Shown: positions 32,951 to 43,742 of the stretch, one piece after another
How the letters are laid out: every line of letters starts with the position of its first letter
Position numbering within the stretch: position 1 is the stretch's first letter
From: Coriolopsis trogii
Taxonomy: Eukaryota > Basidiomycota > Agaricomycetes > Polyporales > Polyporaceae
Length of the DNA stretch: 64,000 bases
Assembly: GCA_020543525.1 (NCBI GenBank)
Contig: JAHYIO010000006.1
Coordinates: 806,001 to 870,000, forward strand
Direction: 5' to 3'
Translations under genes and position numbers: made by a program
Notes under the pieces: generated by a model
Databases searched by the model: none
Told to the model about the DNA's origin: nothing
What the model saw: only the letters and a program-made list of their open reading frames with translations

Positions 32951-35211
32951 TGTGTACGTGGTGAATAGGCAGTTGGGAAAGTTGTTAAAGAGGTGCCTGT
33001 GGACAGTAACGTCGAGTGGGATGAGGAGAAGTTGTATCGATCGGAATGGACTTTTTATGTGATACCAAGCCCCAGTTGCCCCAACGGTGGATTTTGGAGT
33101 ACAAGCCGAACATCCCAAGATATTCGGGGGAATTAGGTGGAAACACAGAGCTCATTTGTGCGACCACGCGCGGTGGGATCTCTGGCGAAATTGCGGCCGT
33201 GACGAAGGGCCGGAAGGCTTCTCTGGTACGAGATCCTGTGCGCGTTTCAGATCCCGGATAGAGAAGGGTCGGGTAGCGGGCAAATCTCGACCGAAGTCCA
33301 TGAGTTGTGCCGATTGACAATAAGCGTCTGGGCACTACGGGATAATATCAGGGAAGCAGCTAAGAACAGGAAGCAAGACGTACACGAAGATTGATGTCAT
33401 TTCTGTGGGCTGAGCTGTGCACGACTGGCAAACTTGACATGGAGCGACCATCGGTGCTCACACGCGGGGTACCTAATGAGTACGACGGAATGGACGAAAC
33501 GCACGAACGGTGGCCGTTTCCTCTCTTTCCGGGAATGGTCCTGACAAGCACCGGATTTGAGAGTATCTTCAGGAACCTTCACGTTCACGTTTCCCGAAAG
33601 GCACCCAGCACGGCTATGAGCGAGCCCAGGAGCAGGCTGTATCGCACGTATGTGCGGAGGTCTTAGTGGATAGTGAGTACGCGGACGTGTCAGCACTGGA
33701 CAACCCGTACTGAAGTTCAGGTCGAGTCAATGGGGAAGCCTACCCATGGGAGCATGGGGTGACCGGAGTTGGGAGAACATGAGGTAGAACCTCTCATCAC
33801 AGGAATAACGACGGAGGCTGAGAGATTCGGGAATCTCCCTGGATCTTGCATAAGATCTCTCTTACTCACCGCTCGCGGAAGTCAAATTCGCTATGAACGT
33901 GCGAAATAGGGCAGCCTGATGTTATCCTTCATTTCGCTAAGATGCTCCGTGGTCGCAAGTCAAATTGAATCCAAAGGGAGGTCGCGGCGCCGGTGGTCCA
34001 TCCAACTTCTGGCGGGGGGCATACTTCGTGTTCACCTAAGTATGGCCCTCCGTACGTAAACCGATGCAAGACCGCACCGCAATGGAGCAGGTTTGCATCC
34101 GGCAACAGTGTTTGCATACTTGGAGGAAAGTAGCGGAAGTCGTCGATCCGGAAGTAACCTCCACCATCATGATCTAAAGCGGGTACGGTGGTCTAAATCA
34201 GAAGTCACCATGATTGCGGACAAGATGAGGACAGTTTACCCGCATCAGATCCAACTGCAACAGCCCAGGTGAGTTAGACTGAGTTTAGGTACCTGAACAT
34301 GGCTTCCTGGGATCGAACACAGTCAGGATTTGAACAAGGAATTAGTGTTGGGCCCTGCTAGTTGCCAAGATCCCAGGAAACTTGAGCTTGTGGTATTGAC
34401 TACGGTGTCAATGCGTAATGCAACCGGTGCAGGGCAGGGGAGAACCTGAAGCGGATGATATAGACACCCCTGGCAACAAGACATACCGAACGGGGATGGG
34501 ACTCGGGAGTTGACTAGCTGGAGAAACGGCGTCCAGCCCCCAGATTCGTGCCATCACTGCACACCCGTCGCTCCTGTGTAGCAGGCTGCCTTGCACATAT
34601 TCGAGTTGGCAGGTATCATCAGGTTTGAACTTGAGTGCCTGGGATATCCATGCATAGGAAGATGAACCAGATGTGACTGCGAAATACCTTGCTGACCGTC
34701 TCAATCTACAATTTAGCTCGGCCGCGCGCATATTACCAGCCTGAGTGTCGGGATGGCTTCAAGTTGGGGTCTTGGATTGGACAGCATCAATACCGTGTGG
34801 TAGTAGAATCATTGCCTGACATCTCGCCTTGGACTAGGATACGCATTGAAGAGTAGCCACGCAAGCTAGAGTAAGAATTGAAGATGGTGGTAGCACGACA
34901 ACCACGCCGCGGCTTGCAAGTTGAAACTTAGAGTTTCTGAGACTGACGATCGCCCATAGAGATCACGTGTCCAGTGGATTGACGCGTCTGCGTCAGTGTC
35001 ACTGGTCCGAAGAAGCCGGAGGAGCAGCTTGGTTTCAACTTGGGCACTCACCACTCAGTACTCAACCACCACCTCTGCCTTCACGCTTGATCACTGGCAG
35101 AACACGACGACGACGTATATCAGGGCGACGCTTCTTATAACATCTTGATCCTTGGGCTTAGTGTCGCCTGCGTCTTGCCCTCGCTATCAGTGATACTCTA
35201 GCAACGCTCGA
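32951..35211. other. Long intergenic region (2.26 kb)
   Basis: Divergent promoters of the terpene synthase and the MFS gene, plus about 1.5 kb with no gene I can support. ORFs are short and on both strands. It contains the inverted repeat at 34304-34379. Confidence 0.5.
34304..34379. repeat. 76-nt element bounded by perfect 11-bp inverted repeats
   Basis: TTCCTGGGATC at 34304-34314 and its exact complement at 34369-34379. The size is tRNA-like, but D, anticodon and T arms do not fold properly. It could be a small terminal-inverted-repeat element, a tRNA-derived relic or an RNA hairpin. Confidence 0.5.
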
Positions 35212-38200
35212 ATGCCTCCCAGACGTGTTTTCGGACCTGGCAATTCCGCCCTCGATGCTGACTCTGACGCCTTCGACACGCCAGGCGAAGGCGCGCAATC
35301 CCAGCGCCGTCCCAGTGCCCGGGTATCCTTCTCGGGACTGGTGCGCAAACCAAGCCTCATGAGCCGATGGAGTCGAGCCGGACCTGGAGACGAGGAGAGT
35401 GGTACTGCACGAACACCCGAGAGGCCCGCAATTCCGAGCGCACTCCAGCAACCGGGTGAAGTGTATGCCACCCCCCTCCCCGTTCTATCCATGATTGTCT
35501 TGTCAATCGTATGCCCATCTCATAGGTCTCTCCGATTGAACCGTACGCTTTACTGAAGAGCGGCCTTGTAGACGATGCTGGGGGAGTTCTTATCGGCGAA
35601 TGTATCCGCGCCGTTTCTATTGTTCATGGTAGAGGGTAAGTTGTGGCTATATGCACGTTCAGTGCTCTCATTGAAGCTTGCGCGAGCACTTAGGCTTCGG
35701 ACAGTTCCACGACGAGTCGGAAGTGGGTTATTGGACCGGATTATTAGGTGAGTAGCAATCTTTCGTTGCAAAATGAGAGAATGGCATATGGCGAGTGGCG
35801 ACGTCAAACATTCAAACCTCTGTCGTCGGCCTGAAAGACGGAGTCGCTATATGCGATGTCGTAGCGTCGTGGTAGGCCAATATATTGATTGCCAACCTTT
35901 CCTCTCGTTGAGGATACTACGCGTCATCAGTGTTGACAGAGAATCGTAGTATCCACGTTCTTTTTGACGCAATTCCTCACTTCCTTGCTATGGGTGAGTC
36001 ATGGACTACAGCATACATGATGTGATCTGTTCACTCATACCACACAAAGGCTACTGTGGCAGCGAAGCACAATCAGCGTATCGTCCTGACCATATCCCTG
36101 TTCGGGAGTGCTGTCACCTGCTGCCTGTTTGGGACGTCCACGTCAATTCAACAAGCGATTGTAGTTCGCCTTATGCAGGGCGTGTTTGCTGGTGCGATTG
36201 GAGTGGCACGCGGTTGCGTGGCTGGCATCACAGACCAAAGTAATGAAGGTCGAGCCTATGCAATTCTTGGGTGAGTAGTGATGTCAATCTTTGTGCAAAG
36301 CCGCGCTGGCTAAAGGCCAATTGCTCAGCTTCTGCTGGGGCTTCGGTGGTGTTTCGGGAGCTATCGTCGGAGGAACATGTGAGTGCCTCCCATGCACGAT
36401 GATACGCATATAATCAGACACTCATGCCACCATAGTCGAGAACCCGGCCAAGAAGTGGCCCGGCGTGTTTACGAACGTTCCGCTCTTCGTGACTTATCCT
36501 TATCTCCTCCCATGTTGTGTTGCAGCGTCGGTGACATTTACAGGTATTTTCACATGGATGCGCTTTAGGTCAGGTTCTAATCTCCTCACAGGTTCCATAC
36601 TGTCTCTGTTCCTTGGACCTGATTGTGGTCCTCGCGAGGGCGCCATCCGTCTTCCTCCAGAGAAGTTGACCAGTATCCCTGAAGAGGAATCACGCCCGAC
36701 AACGCCGCGCTTGGATGAGCCGGAGGAGCGCAGCTTCTACGGGTCACTTCGTCGCAAGGTGTCTGGCTACTTTGGGAAGGTATCACCGGAACGGATGCAA
36801 GCATCACCCGGCCCCTCGCAGCCTATTGAAGCCCCCGTTCCACTCCTCGAAACGCCTACTCGTGGGGTCAAGGCTCGCACCTTTTCTCGGGTTAGCAGAG
36901 CGAATGGTTCCGCTTATGGCTATAGCGGAACATATCGTAACCGCCTTTCCAGTGCTGCAAGTTTGGCCACTCGACGTGGTAGCACGGCCTTATCCATACG
37001 GCGCAGACGTGAGAGCAACCTCGATGGTGCTCCATCTAGCGTGGCGACGGGGAGCGATCTCAACTTTGCGCAACGTCTTCTGATGGCCAACGAGAATGCA
37101 GTCACCAATATTGCTGATCTCTGGGTTGCCGCAGCAATCAACGCGGACAACGAAGACCCATTCGAAGAAAGTGATGACGACGAGTTCGAACACGAGGCGT
37201 TCACTGACGAGAACGAGAACGAGCAAGCCGTCGAAGATGACGAAGAGGAAGATGTCTTTGGTACGCCTTCGACGGCACGGAACAACCGCTTCTCCCGGCG
37301 ACTGTCTTCTGCGGCGCCCCGTGCGGCTCAGCGTGCGTCGACGAGCAATTTGCGGTCATCAACATTTGGTGGTTCTCCTCGCCGTCCATCCTCATCTCGC
37401 CGTTACTCCAACCTCCGCCGAGGTTCGACATCCCTCGTGCCAGGAGGGCCTGATGCCGATGAACTTCCCCACCGGCGTCCGTCAAGCACCGTACTGCCCA
37501 TTTTCTCGCACGTCGGCGTTCGCACACCCCCCGCCGTTCTCGAGGCACAGCAGCTGCTCGCCCAGGCAGAGGCAGAGGAGGAGATGGACGCGCTTGAGCC
37601 GATCGCGGAGTCCCGACGTGTGTCGCGCGACATGAGCCCAGCGCTGGAGGCTGTGTCGGAGAAGGAGCCCTCGCTTTGGAGCCAGCTCCCGCTGCAGATC
37701 ATCTTCCAGTACGGCTGGCTCGCGCTGCACTCAACAACGCATGACCAGGTCTTCTATCTTTACCTCGTTTCGTGAGTAACATCAAGCTCTTTGGCGTCTG
37801 TGTGCTATTTCATTCGGCGGAGTGCCGGAGCGCTGTATCACAGTTGATTATTGTGGTTGCGGAATCGCGGACGAGTACGCCGTGCTGACGGGATTTTGCC
37901 TTCTGTCTTCTGTTGCAGGAAGTACCCCTCCGGCGGCTTGAACTTGAATGCCGGTCACTTCTCGCAACTGAGTATGGCTCCACGCGTCTTCCTTCTGTAG
38001 CTTATTTCTGGGGCACTCACCAACGGTTCAATCTAGTTGCGCTCATGTGTCTCGCGCAGATCGCGTATCAGTTTGTGCTTTATCCGTGCGTATCTCAGTC
38101 TTTCATCTTCAATGCCCCGTTATTCACTGATATATGTCCATATTCCCCGTCTTACAGGAACATCGGGTGAGTGTTGACAGTGGATATTCGTCATGCGCAC

Positions 38201-38945
38201 GGAGCGCTGACACCGTAATACAGACCCCCGAGAGGTCGATTTTCTCACCTTGCCATGTTCCGGCTGGGCTCGTTCCTCTTCATTCCGTCATACCTTACTG
38301 TCACCCTCTACCGAGTGTTCGCAAGCCCGAGCGACGATGGCAATCTGGTCCTTATGGCCGGTGCGTTCTCGATAGTTTCCCGTCATTGCTATCCAGGCGC
38401 TGATCTCTTCACGTTTACTCAATCCTCTTTTCTCCATCACGCAGCACTGGCCTTGAGCACGTACGTACCATATGCAGCTGTCTGATTGTGTTTACCAATC
38501 TGATCGTCGCCGTTTACGGTAACCTCACAGGGCGGTCCGCTTCTGTGGGAGCACGTTCAGCTACACAGCCATCTCCGTCCTGCTCAACTACAGTACGTGT
38601 CTCCCGCTGTTTTATGCGCTGTCGCCGTTCCCTGACGGACTCGTACCCATGTGCTCGCATCGCGCTTTCGGCATCGGCAGTGTCTCCGCCGCACCTCGTC
38701 GGGTTTGCCAACGGTATCGCGCAGAGCATTGTCTCCCTCGCACGATTTGCGGGACCCATCCTGGGCGGTACGGTGAGTAGTCCCATCCCTCCCTACGACT
38801 TGGTATCACGCTCACACCTGCATGTGAACGTCTTCAGCTCTGGTCGAGAAGTGTCCAAGACAACCCGGCTGGATACCCGCTCGGTTTCGTTGTGTGCTCA
38901 TGCGCATGCGCGCTGGCCATCCTACACAGCTTCTTCATTCGATGA
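35212..38945 (+). CDS. MFS transporter, ZIFL/YCR023C-like (847 aa, 16 exons)
   Basis: Sixteen exons close in frame to 847 aa: 35212-35508, 35572-35635, 35694-35747, 35950-35993, 36050-36270, 36329-36378, 36436-36543, 36592-37771, 37919-37971, 38037-38085, 38158-38166 (9 nt), 38224-38360, 38445-38460, 38531-38592, 38681-38772 and 38838-38945. Helix 1 opens LPVLSMIVLSITMLGEFLSA. Six helices on each side flank a very long cytosolic loop of about 350 residues, Ser/Arg-rich with an acidic block (EDDEEEDVFGT). The second half has YGWLALHSTTHDQVFYLYLV and PPHLVGFANGIAQSIVSLAR. Relatives include plant zinc-induced facilitators and yeast YCR023C; vacuolar or plasma-membrane location is possible and the substrate is unknown. 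Motif A in loop 2-3 is degenerate (AAKHNQR, where GRR is usual). Confidence 0.88.
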
Positions 38946-39231
38946 TCGCGAACCGTCCGCTCGTCATGCAGTTCAATGTCCCACTCCAGTGTTCTCTTTT
39001 TATCTTTTTCTTATCGCGATCGCTGCACGGTCTCCATGCCGCATCTGTACTAGACGTCCCGACGAATACATACCTCAGACTTCCGCAACACGTTAGCGAG
39101 TGCACTCGATGGCGGTGCGCAGGATCCGCGGGATGAAGATCGTTGCTTGTGATGAAGTGGATGATAATAGGTAGAAGAGATATCTATACAGTACGCGGAA
39201 AGACCCAACCCCAAGAAAAGATGATAACCGT

Positions 39232-41705
39232 CTAGAGCCGCGAACACAAAAAGAAAACAGACAGACGATTCGCCCTAGAACTGGAACAGGCACATTCAGC
39301 GACGAACGTGTGATCCCGAGCGACGGATGGACGCACCTGAGGAGAACGATGTTGATGCTCGTGAGTGAAGCCAGAGAGGCCGGGCTCAGTGAACTCTCGA
39401 AACTCGCCATCCTGCATCATATTACTGTCGAGCCCGACGTTCGCAGCACCATCCCCCTCGACCTCGTTTTCACTGTGGTCGTCCTCACCAAAGAGATCCT
39501 GCGACCACGTCGATGAGTCGTACCCAGCCTCTGCGCCAGAGTCCGTAGAAAGCTCCGGGGTGCGCGGTACCGAGTCACCCGTCGACGACAACGACCCCGA
39601 CCCCGACGTCGACATCGGCGCAGAGCACGGGAACGCGTACGGAAGCTCGCAGTCCGAGCTGGGAGAGAAACTTGGGCTCTCATCGAATGCCGAGAACGAC
39701 GTCGAGCGGGAGGAAAAGTCAAAGAGATTTCCATGCGAAGATTGGGCAATCACGGGCATCGTGAACGACTGGCCTGGGTTGGACGACGAGTCGGCGTTCG
39801 TGCTCGTGGCCGACGTTGGTTGTTCGTCCTCTGGCAAGCCTGTGAATGGCGCCGACGGCCCGTTCGAGAAAGCCTGTTCGAGTTCGTGCCGTATCTTCTC
39901 CGCGTCTTCTCTGCGCCTCTCCGCTTCTCGCTTGGCCTTTTCAACGCCCTTGCTGTGTCTACTGATACCTGTCACAAGACCGCATAAGTCCCGCAACAGT
40001 AGTCTGAAGGTGAGTATTCACCTCGTTTCCAGTCCAAACCACTCGCACCCCAGTGCCACTTGAGATGCAGCACCAGCCCGTTGGCAAGCGCAAAGGACCG
40101 CGGACACAATGGACAGCGATGCAGTCCCCCTTGCGATCCTGAGCGTCGGTGGTTTGGGGCGTCCTGACTTTGCTCTTCGACCGCCACACCTCCCGCACGA
40201 CGTGCCCTCGTCGATTTGCTCTTGCCCTTTCTACTGTTACTCACTGTGTCGAACCACGCACACCACGGCGATACTTGACTCGAGTGAGGGGCGAAAGTAG
40301 GGACCTTGGGGTGCAGAGCGTGGATACTAGGCGGATAGGGAAGCGTATGTAGGGCTACGCCATGCGCCAATGGAACGAATGGTTGAGGCCAAGCTCCATA
40401 TTGTGACGGTCCAGTGGACGAAGACACCGCCGGCACATGTGGTTGGTGATTCCAGTACGGGAATGTACCTGGTGTATGCGGGTAAGGCAGGTAGGGGACA
40501 GGAATCGGTACATAGGGTGGTGCAGAAAAAGGGACAAAATTCGGCGGTTGATCGCAAGTCAGCAGATTCATATGGGCAGACCATTGTGCTCCTGACGACC
40601 GAGGGGTATGAGAGGCATGCGCCACATTACCAACAGGTTGCGGATCAAGTGGATGGACGTGAGGTGCGTGAAATGGTAAGTGGGTCTGCAATGGTACGGC
40701 GATAGGGGCCGGCGCAACAGGTAGGGACGAGGAGGTCCCGTCCGCATTAATTTGGCTGGCGAAGTCTTCTCCAGAACGCGGGAGCTTGTGGTGTCCATTG
40801 GTAGCCGGTAGTCTCGACATATCGTGTAAGTCGTGAGGAGTAGAACCGTCTACTGGATTCGCGCGACGAAGTTGGGGAATTCCCATGTAACTCGCCGAAG
40901 AGAGTGATGGCACGATTGACGGAGGGAGTGTGACCTCTTGAGGATGGGACATTGACAATGGGATGACTTGGGCAGTCACAGTGGCGTTGGGATTGTGGCG
41001 GAGGTCGCACAAAACAGGGCCGGCGGGGAGACTTCGGAAAGACGGTATGGAAACGAATGGCGGCCGGTGTAATGGCACGTAGGAAAGGGGACCCTGGACC
41101 CTTTGAGATGGGGATCGTGTGTTGCCACTACGAGGCAAGTCACGAGCCGTATGTCCGCATTCAGACACGGCAACGAATCGGTTGGAGTCTCGCCAGCCAG
41201 AATAGTGAGACGGGAGTGACTCTGCATGTAGACCATCTTGCGCGCATATAGAGATCTCCGGGGGCGAGAGTTGAGTAGGAAGCGCAACCATTTGTTGAAC
41301 GGAGTCGACGAAGGTGACGCGCCAGGAATGATCGTACATTGGCTCCGGACCTGTAGACTCATAGGAAACGTTGGCAGCAGACTTGCTATTCACACCGTCA
41401 TAGAGTTTGAAAGGTGATGCTGAGACACGAAAGCTGAATAGCATAGACTTTGGGACACCAGCTGGCCATGACGGTGCGCATTCGCGAGTATCAAGATGCG
41501 AGGAAGCGGACGTTGAGGAGTCGGTGCGCGCGAGCTTCGAGGGTCTCGGAGTGACGAACCTGATATCGTTTGTACCTCTGCGCTTCAAGTTCGGCGTGGA
41601 CCTCGTCTGGGAGCGCGTCACCGGGCGCATATATGCACCATGTGCGGCAGGGACAGACGTATTGACGTCAGAGTCGGCAATGGGCTGTCCTTCCAAGTGT
41701 GCCAT
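39232..41705 (-). CDS. Single-finger C2H2 protein with a long disordered N-terminus (806 aa)
   Basis: Two exons, 41705-40022 and 39968-39232, close in frame to 806 aa. The first 500 residues are low complexity, rich in Pro, His, Ser and Tyr. One C2H2 finger (HRCPLCPRSFALANGLVLH then LKWHW, about residue 530-550) fits C-x2-C-x12-H-x3-H and is followed by a short basic, coiled-coil-like stretch (KGVEKAKREAERRREDAEKI) and a Ser/Asp-rich tail. The finger type with LANGL recurs in Agaricomycete genomes; a single finger may bind DNA weakly or mediate protein contact. A basic patch before it (KGKSKSTRARR) could be a nuclear import signal. The start MAHLEGQ was chosen over an upstream Met at 41840. 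Target genes are unknown. Confidence 0.75.
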
Positions 41706-42135
41706 CGCTACGACCACTCTGAAAGCATCAACTGAGACAAGGCGTTGTTGGAGAACTACGAGAACGGTACGCACACGGTGGCTGAGGTTGGGGAAGTCGA
41801 GATGGTGGTCGCTGAAAGAGAGGAACGAGGGGACGAACATTGTGGGCTCGCGAGTGGGGCGTGCGGCGGTGAAGAGACTAATGCGCTGGGAGCCTCGTCA
41901 CTCGTCCAAACACTGTCATGCACCCGTCGATCCCCGGGGCCGAACGGGCCATTGTTGTGCCCTACTTACCCTCTACGGCTTTTCAACGTCTGCTCCTGGG
42001 CATACGCAAATCCCAAGGCTGGGTCTGGTGAAACCGAGGCGTGTTTCGTGACATACGGCCAGAGACCTCGACACAGGTGGTATGAACTACGAGACGGGGG
42101 TGAGTAGACGGTCCTCCCCTCCAGGACATGCGCCA
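41706..42135. other. Intergenic (0.43 kb)
   Basis: Promoter of the C2H2 gene and 3' region of the next small gene. Nothing else seen. Confidence 0.55.
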
Positions 42136-42427
42136 TCACGAGGGAGGCTTGTTGTGGGATGAGGGGTCCAGTGCAGAGGATGTGGCGGAGGGAGTCTGGC
42201 TCGTTGCCACCTGCTTCTCTTGCTGCTCGATCCTGGCGCGCCCTGTGTCATGTCAAGTCGATGAGCACCACGACGGGATCCCAATCGCCAAACGAGCACG
42301 CACAGTCCAGCTTCTCCGACGGTCTCTGTCCCTTGACCTCCTGCATTGCCCTCCTCTCGTTGATCGTCTTCTTCGCATAGTAGAAGCTCACGCCCGCCGC
42401 GGCAATGAGACTGCCCCAGCCCAACAT
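42136..42427 (-). CDS. DUF4748-like small one-helix protein (76 aa)
   Basis: Two exons, 42427-42304 and 42242-42136, close in frame to 76 aa. The N-terminus is a helix (MLGWGSLIAAAGVSFYYA) followed directly by KKTINERRAMQEVK, then an acidic/Gln-rich coil and a Ser/Pro tail ending NKPPS. The GWG-helix-YYAKK-INERR pattern matches, from memory, the fungal DUF4748 family of small membrane proteins, many of which are predicted mitochondrial. No function is known to me. The gene is too short for most gene finders. An upstream exon supplying a different start cannot be excluded; an AG acceptor-like site sits just before the ATG. Confidence 0.68.
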
Positions 42428-42724
42428 CTATTGCAACAGCGGTATCCGTAAACTAGGACGTACTTTGTTGCAAATGCATCAACTTGCCATGCTTTGTGGG
42501 GTGTTCATCGTGCGACAGTACCAGCTGCAGGTGGTAGTTCAAGACAGAAGTTGTGGGATGCAAGCGCCCATACTATTACATAGGGGATACACTACACAAT
42601 ACATGACAAATCCTCAGCAATTACTCAACACAAGAGAGAATCAAGACTCTGGAGAGCTTTCATCCAACAACGGGTTACACTAGGCTCAGAAGACACTCAC
42701 TTCCCAACACAAGACCAGGACGGT

Positions 42725-42729
42725 AAAAA
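42725..42729 (-). terminator. RNA polymerase III terminator of the initiator tRNA
   Basis: A run of five T on the minus strand, 13 nt after the tRNA 3' end, the usual Pol III stop. Confidence 0.8.
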
Positions 42730-42742
42730 GCACTGCACAACT

Positions 42743-42814
42743 TAGCAACTCCTGGTTTCGATCCAGGGACTTCAGGGTTATGAGCCCTGCACGCTTCCAC
42801 TGCGTCAAGTTGCT
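42743..42814 (-). tRNA. tRNAi-Met(CAT): Initiator tRNA-Met (CAT)
   Basis: 72 nt, folds as a complete cloverleaf: 7-bp acceptor stem AGCAACT/AGTTGCT with discriminator A, D stem ACGC/GCGT, anticodon stem CAGGG/CCCTG with loop CTCATAA, and T stem CCTGG/CCAGG with loop ATCGAAA. Three features mark the eukaryotic initiator rather than the elongator: an A:T first pair, three stacked G:C pairs below the anticodon loop, and A in place of T at the T-loop start (ATCGAAA). No intron and no encoded CCA. Internal A and B boxes are present (GGATCGAAACC is the B box), and a T5 terminator follows. Confidence 0.95.
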
Positions 42815-43742
42815 ATATCAATGTGGAACACAATGACATATCCAAGCCACGTAGCACGTACTCACCTTGACGTACCTCTTGACTGAGAATCTCCAAACGC
42901 TGCACGAACAATTTGGAAATACTTTGTCTCCCTTAGGCAGACGATTTACGGACCTATTGTATGGGGGGATAGACGGCAAGAATGGCCTTTCAAGACTGCG
43001 ACCGCTTCCGAGCTGCGGTCTTGGCTACCGTACGTCCACCCCCTACTATCTTCCTGAAGACCGTCAGCTCGAACATGACAGCGCTACTAGTTGGCCTTCT
43101 GGGTCTGTCACCGTCGCTGTCACCGTCTTCGGATCGATGTTGATTGTGTCGAGTACAGACTACATCGCGTTTCCCTTGGAATGTTTTCACGAAGCCGATG
43201 CGCTTCACGTTCGGGATTCATCCCAAGAAGAATGCTTCTTGGGAGCTGACCTACGTCTGTTCCTGGGTCCGGGCACCTCTGTAGAAGCTCAAAGTATGTG
43301 TGTGACATTGTCGGCACCCGAAAGTCTGCATGGATCATGTGTAGCCATACGGCGCAGCACAATTTATTGGCAGACTGAGCGTATTGCAAGTAGCGTAATT
43401 CTCTGGGCGAATTTGATCGTCAGATCCACGCGGCAATGCGTCGTCGCTCTGCGGAGAAGATTAGTGACCTATACCACGACAATACTCTGATATGAGACTC
43501 GGAGGGTCGTGCTGGGGGAGAGAGAGGCTGGTACATATATAGTGAAGCGCTCGTCAGGCTGCCGCAATGGAACTATTTGTCCTTGTTGACCAAAGGCTTT
43601 GACGCCTGACGGTACGACTTGTCAGTGACGTCCGTTGGCCCGGATTGTGTCCATCCCTCCCCCTTCTGCCGTTTCCTGATTCCATCTCATCTCCTCGTTT
43701 AGTTGGTGATCTGCCATCATCTTTATACGGCGAAGCCACGCT
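42815..43742. other. Unresolved interval (0.93 kb)
   Basis: A 207-codon + ORF (42867-43490) and overlapping minus ORFs occur, none with a domain. A minus-strand piece (MFELTVFRKIVGGG, 43070-43029) followed by a GTACG donor looks exon-like and may belong to a small gene I could not assemble. The right end is the SEC2 promoter with a TATATAG at 43536. Confidence 0.4.

Noticed and set aside
39365..40063. 232-codon plus-strand ORF
   Set aside because: Antisense shadow of the Ser/Asp-rich tail of the C2H2 gene at 39232-41705.
42867..43490. 207-codon ORF on the plus strand
   Set aside because: No domain, signal peptide or helix pattern, and overlapping minus-strand ORFs look equally open. Probably chance in GC-rich DNA.
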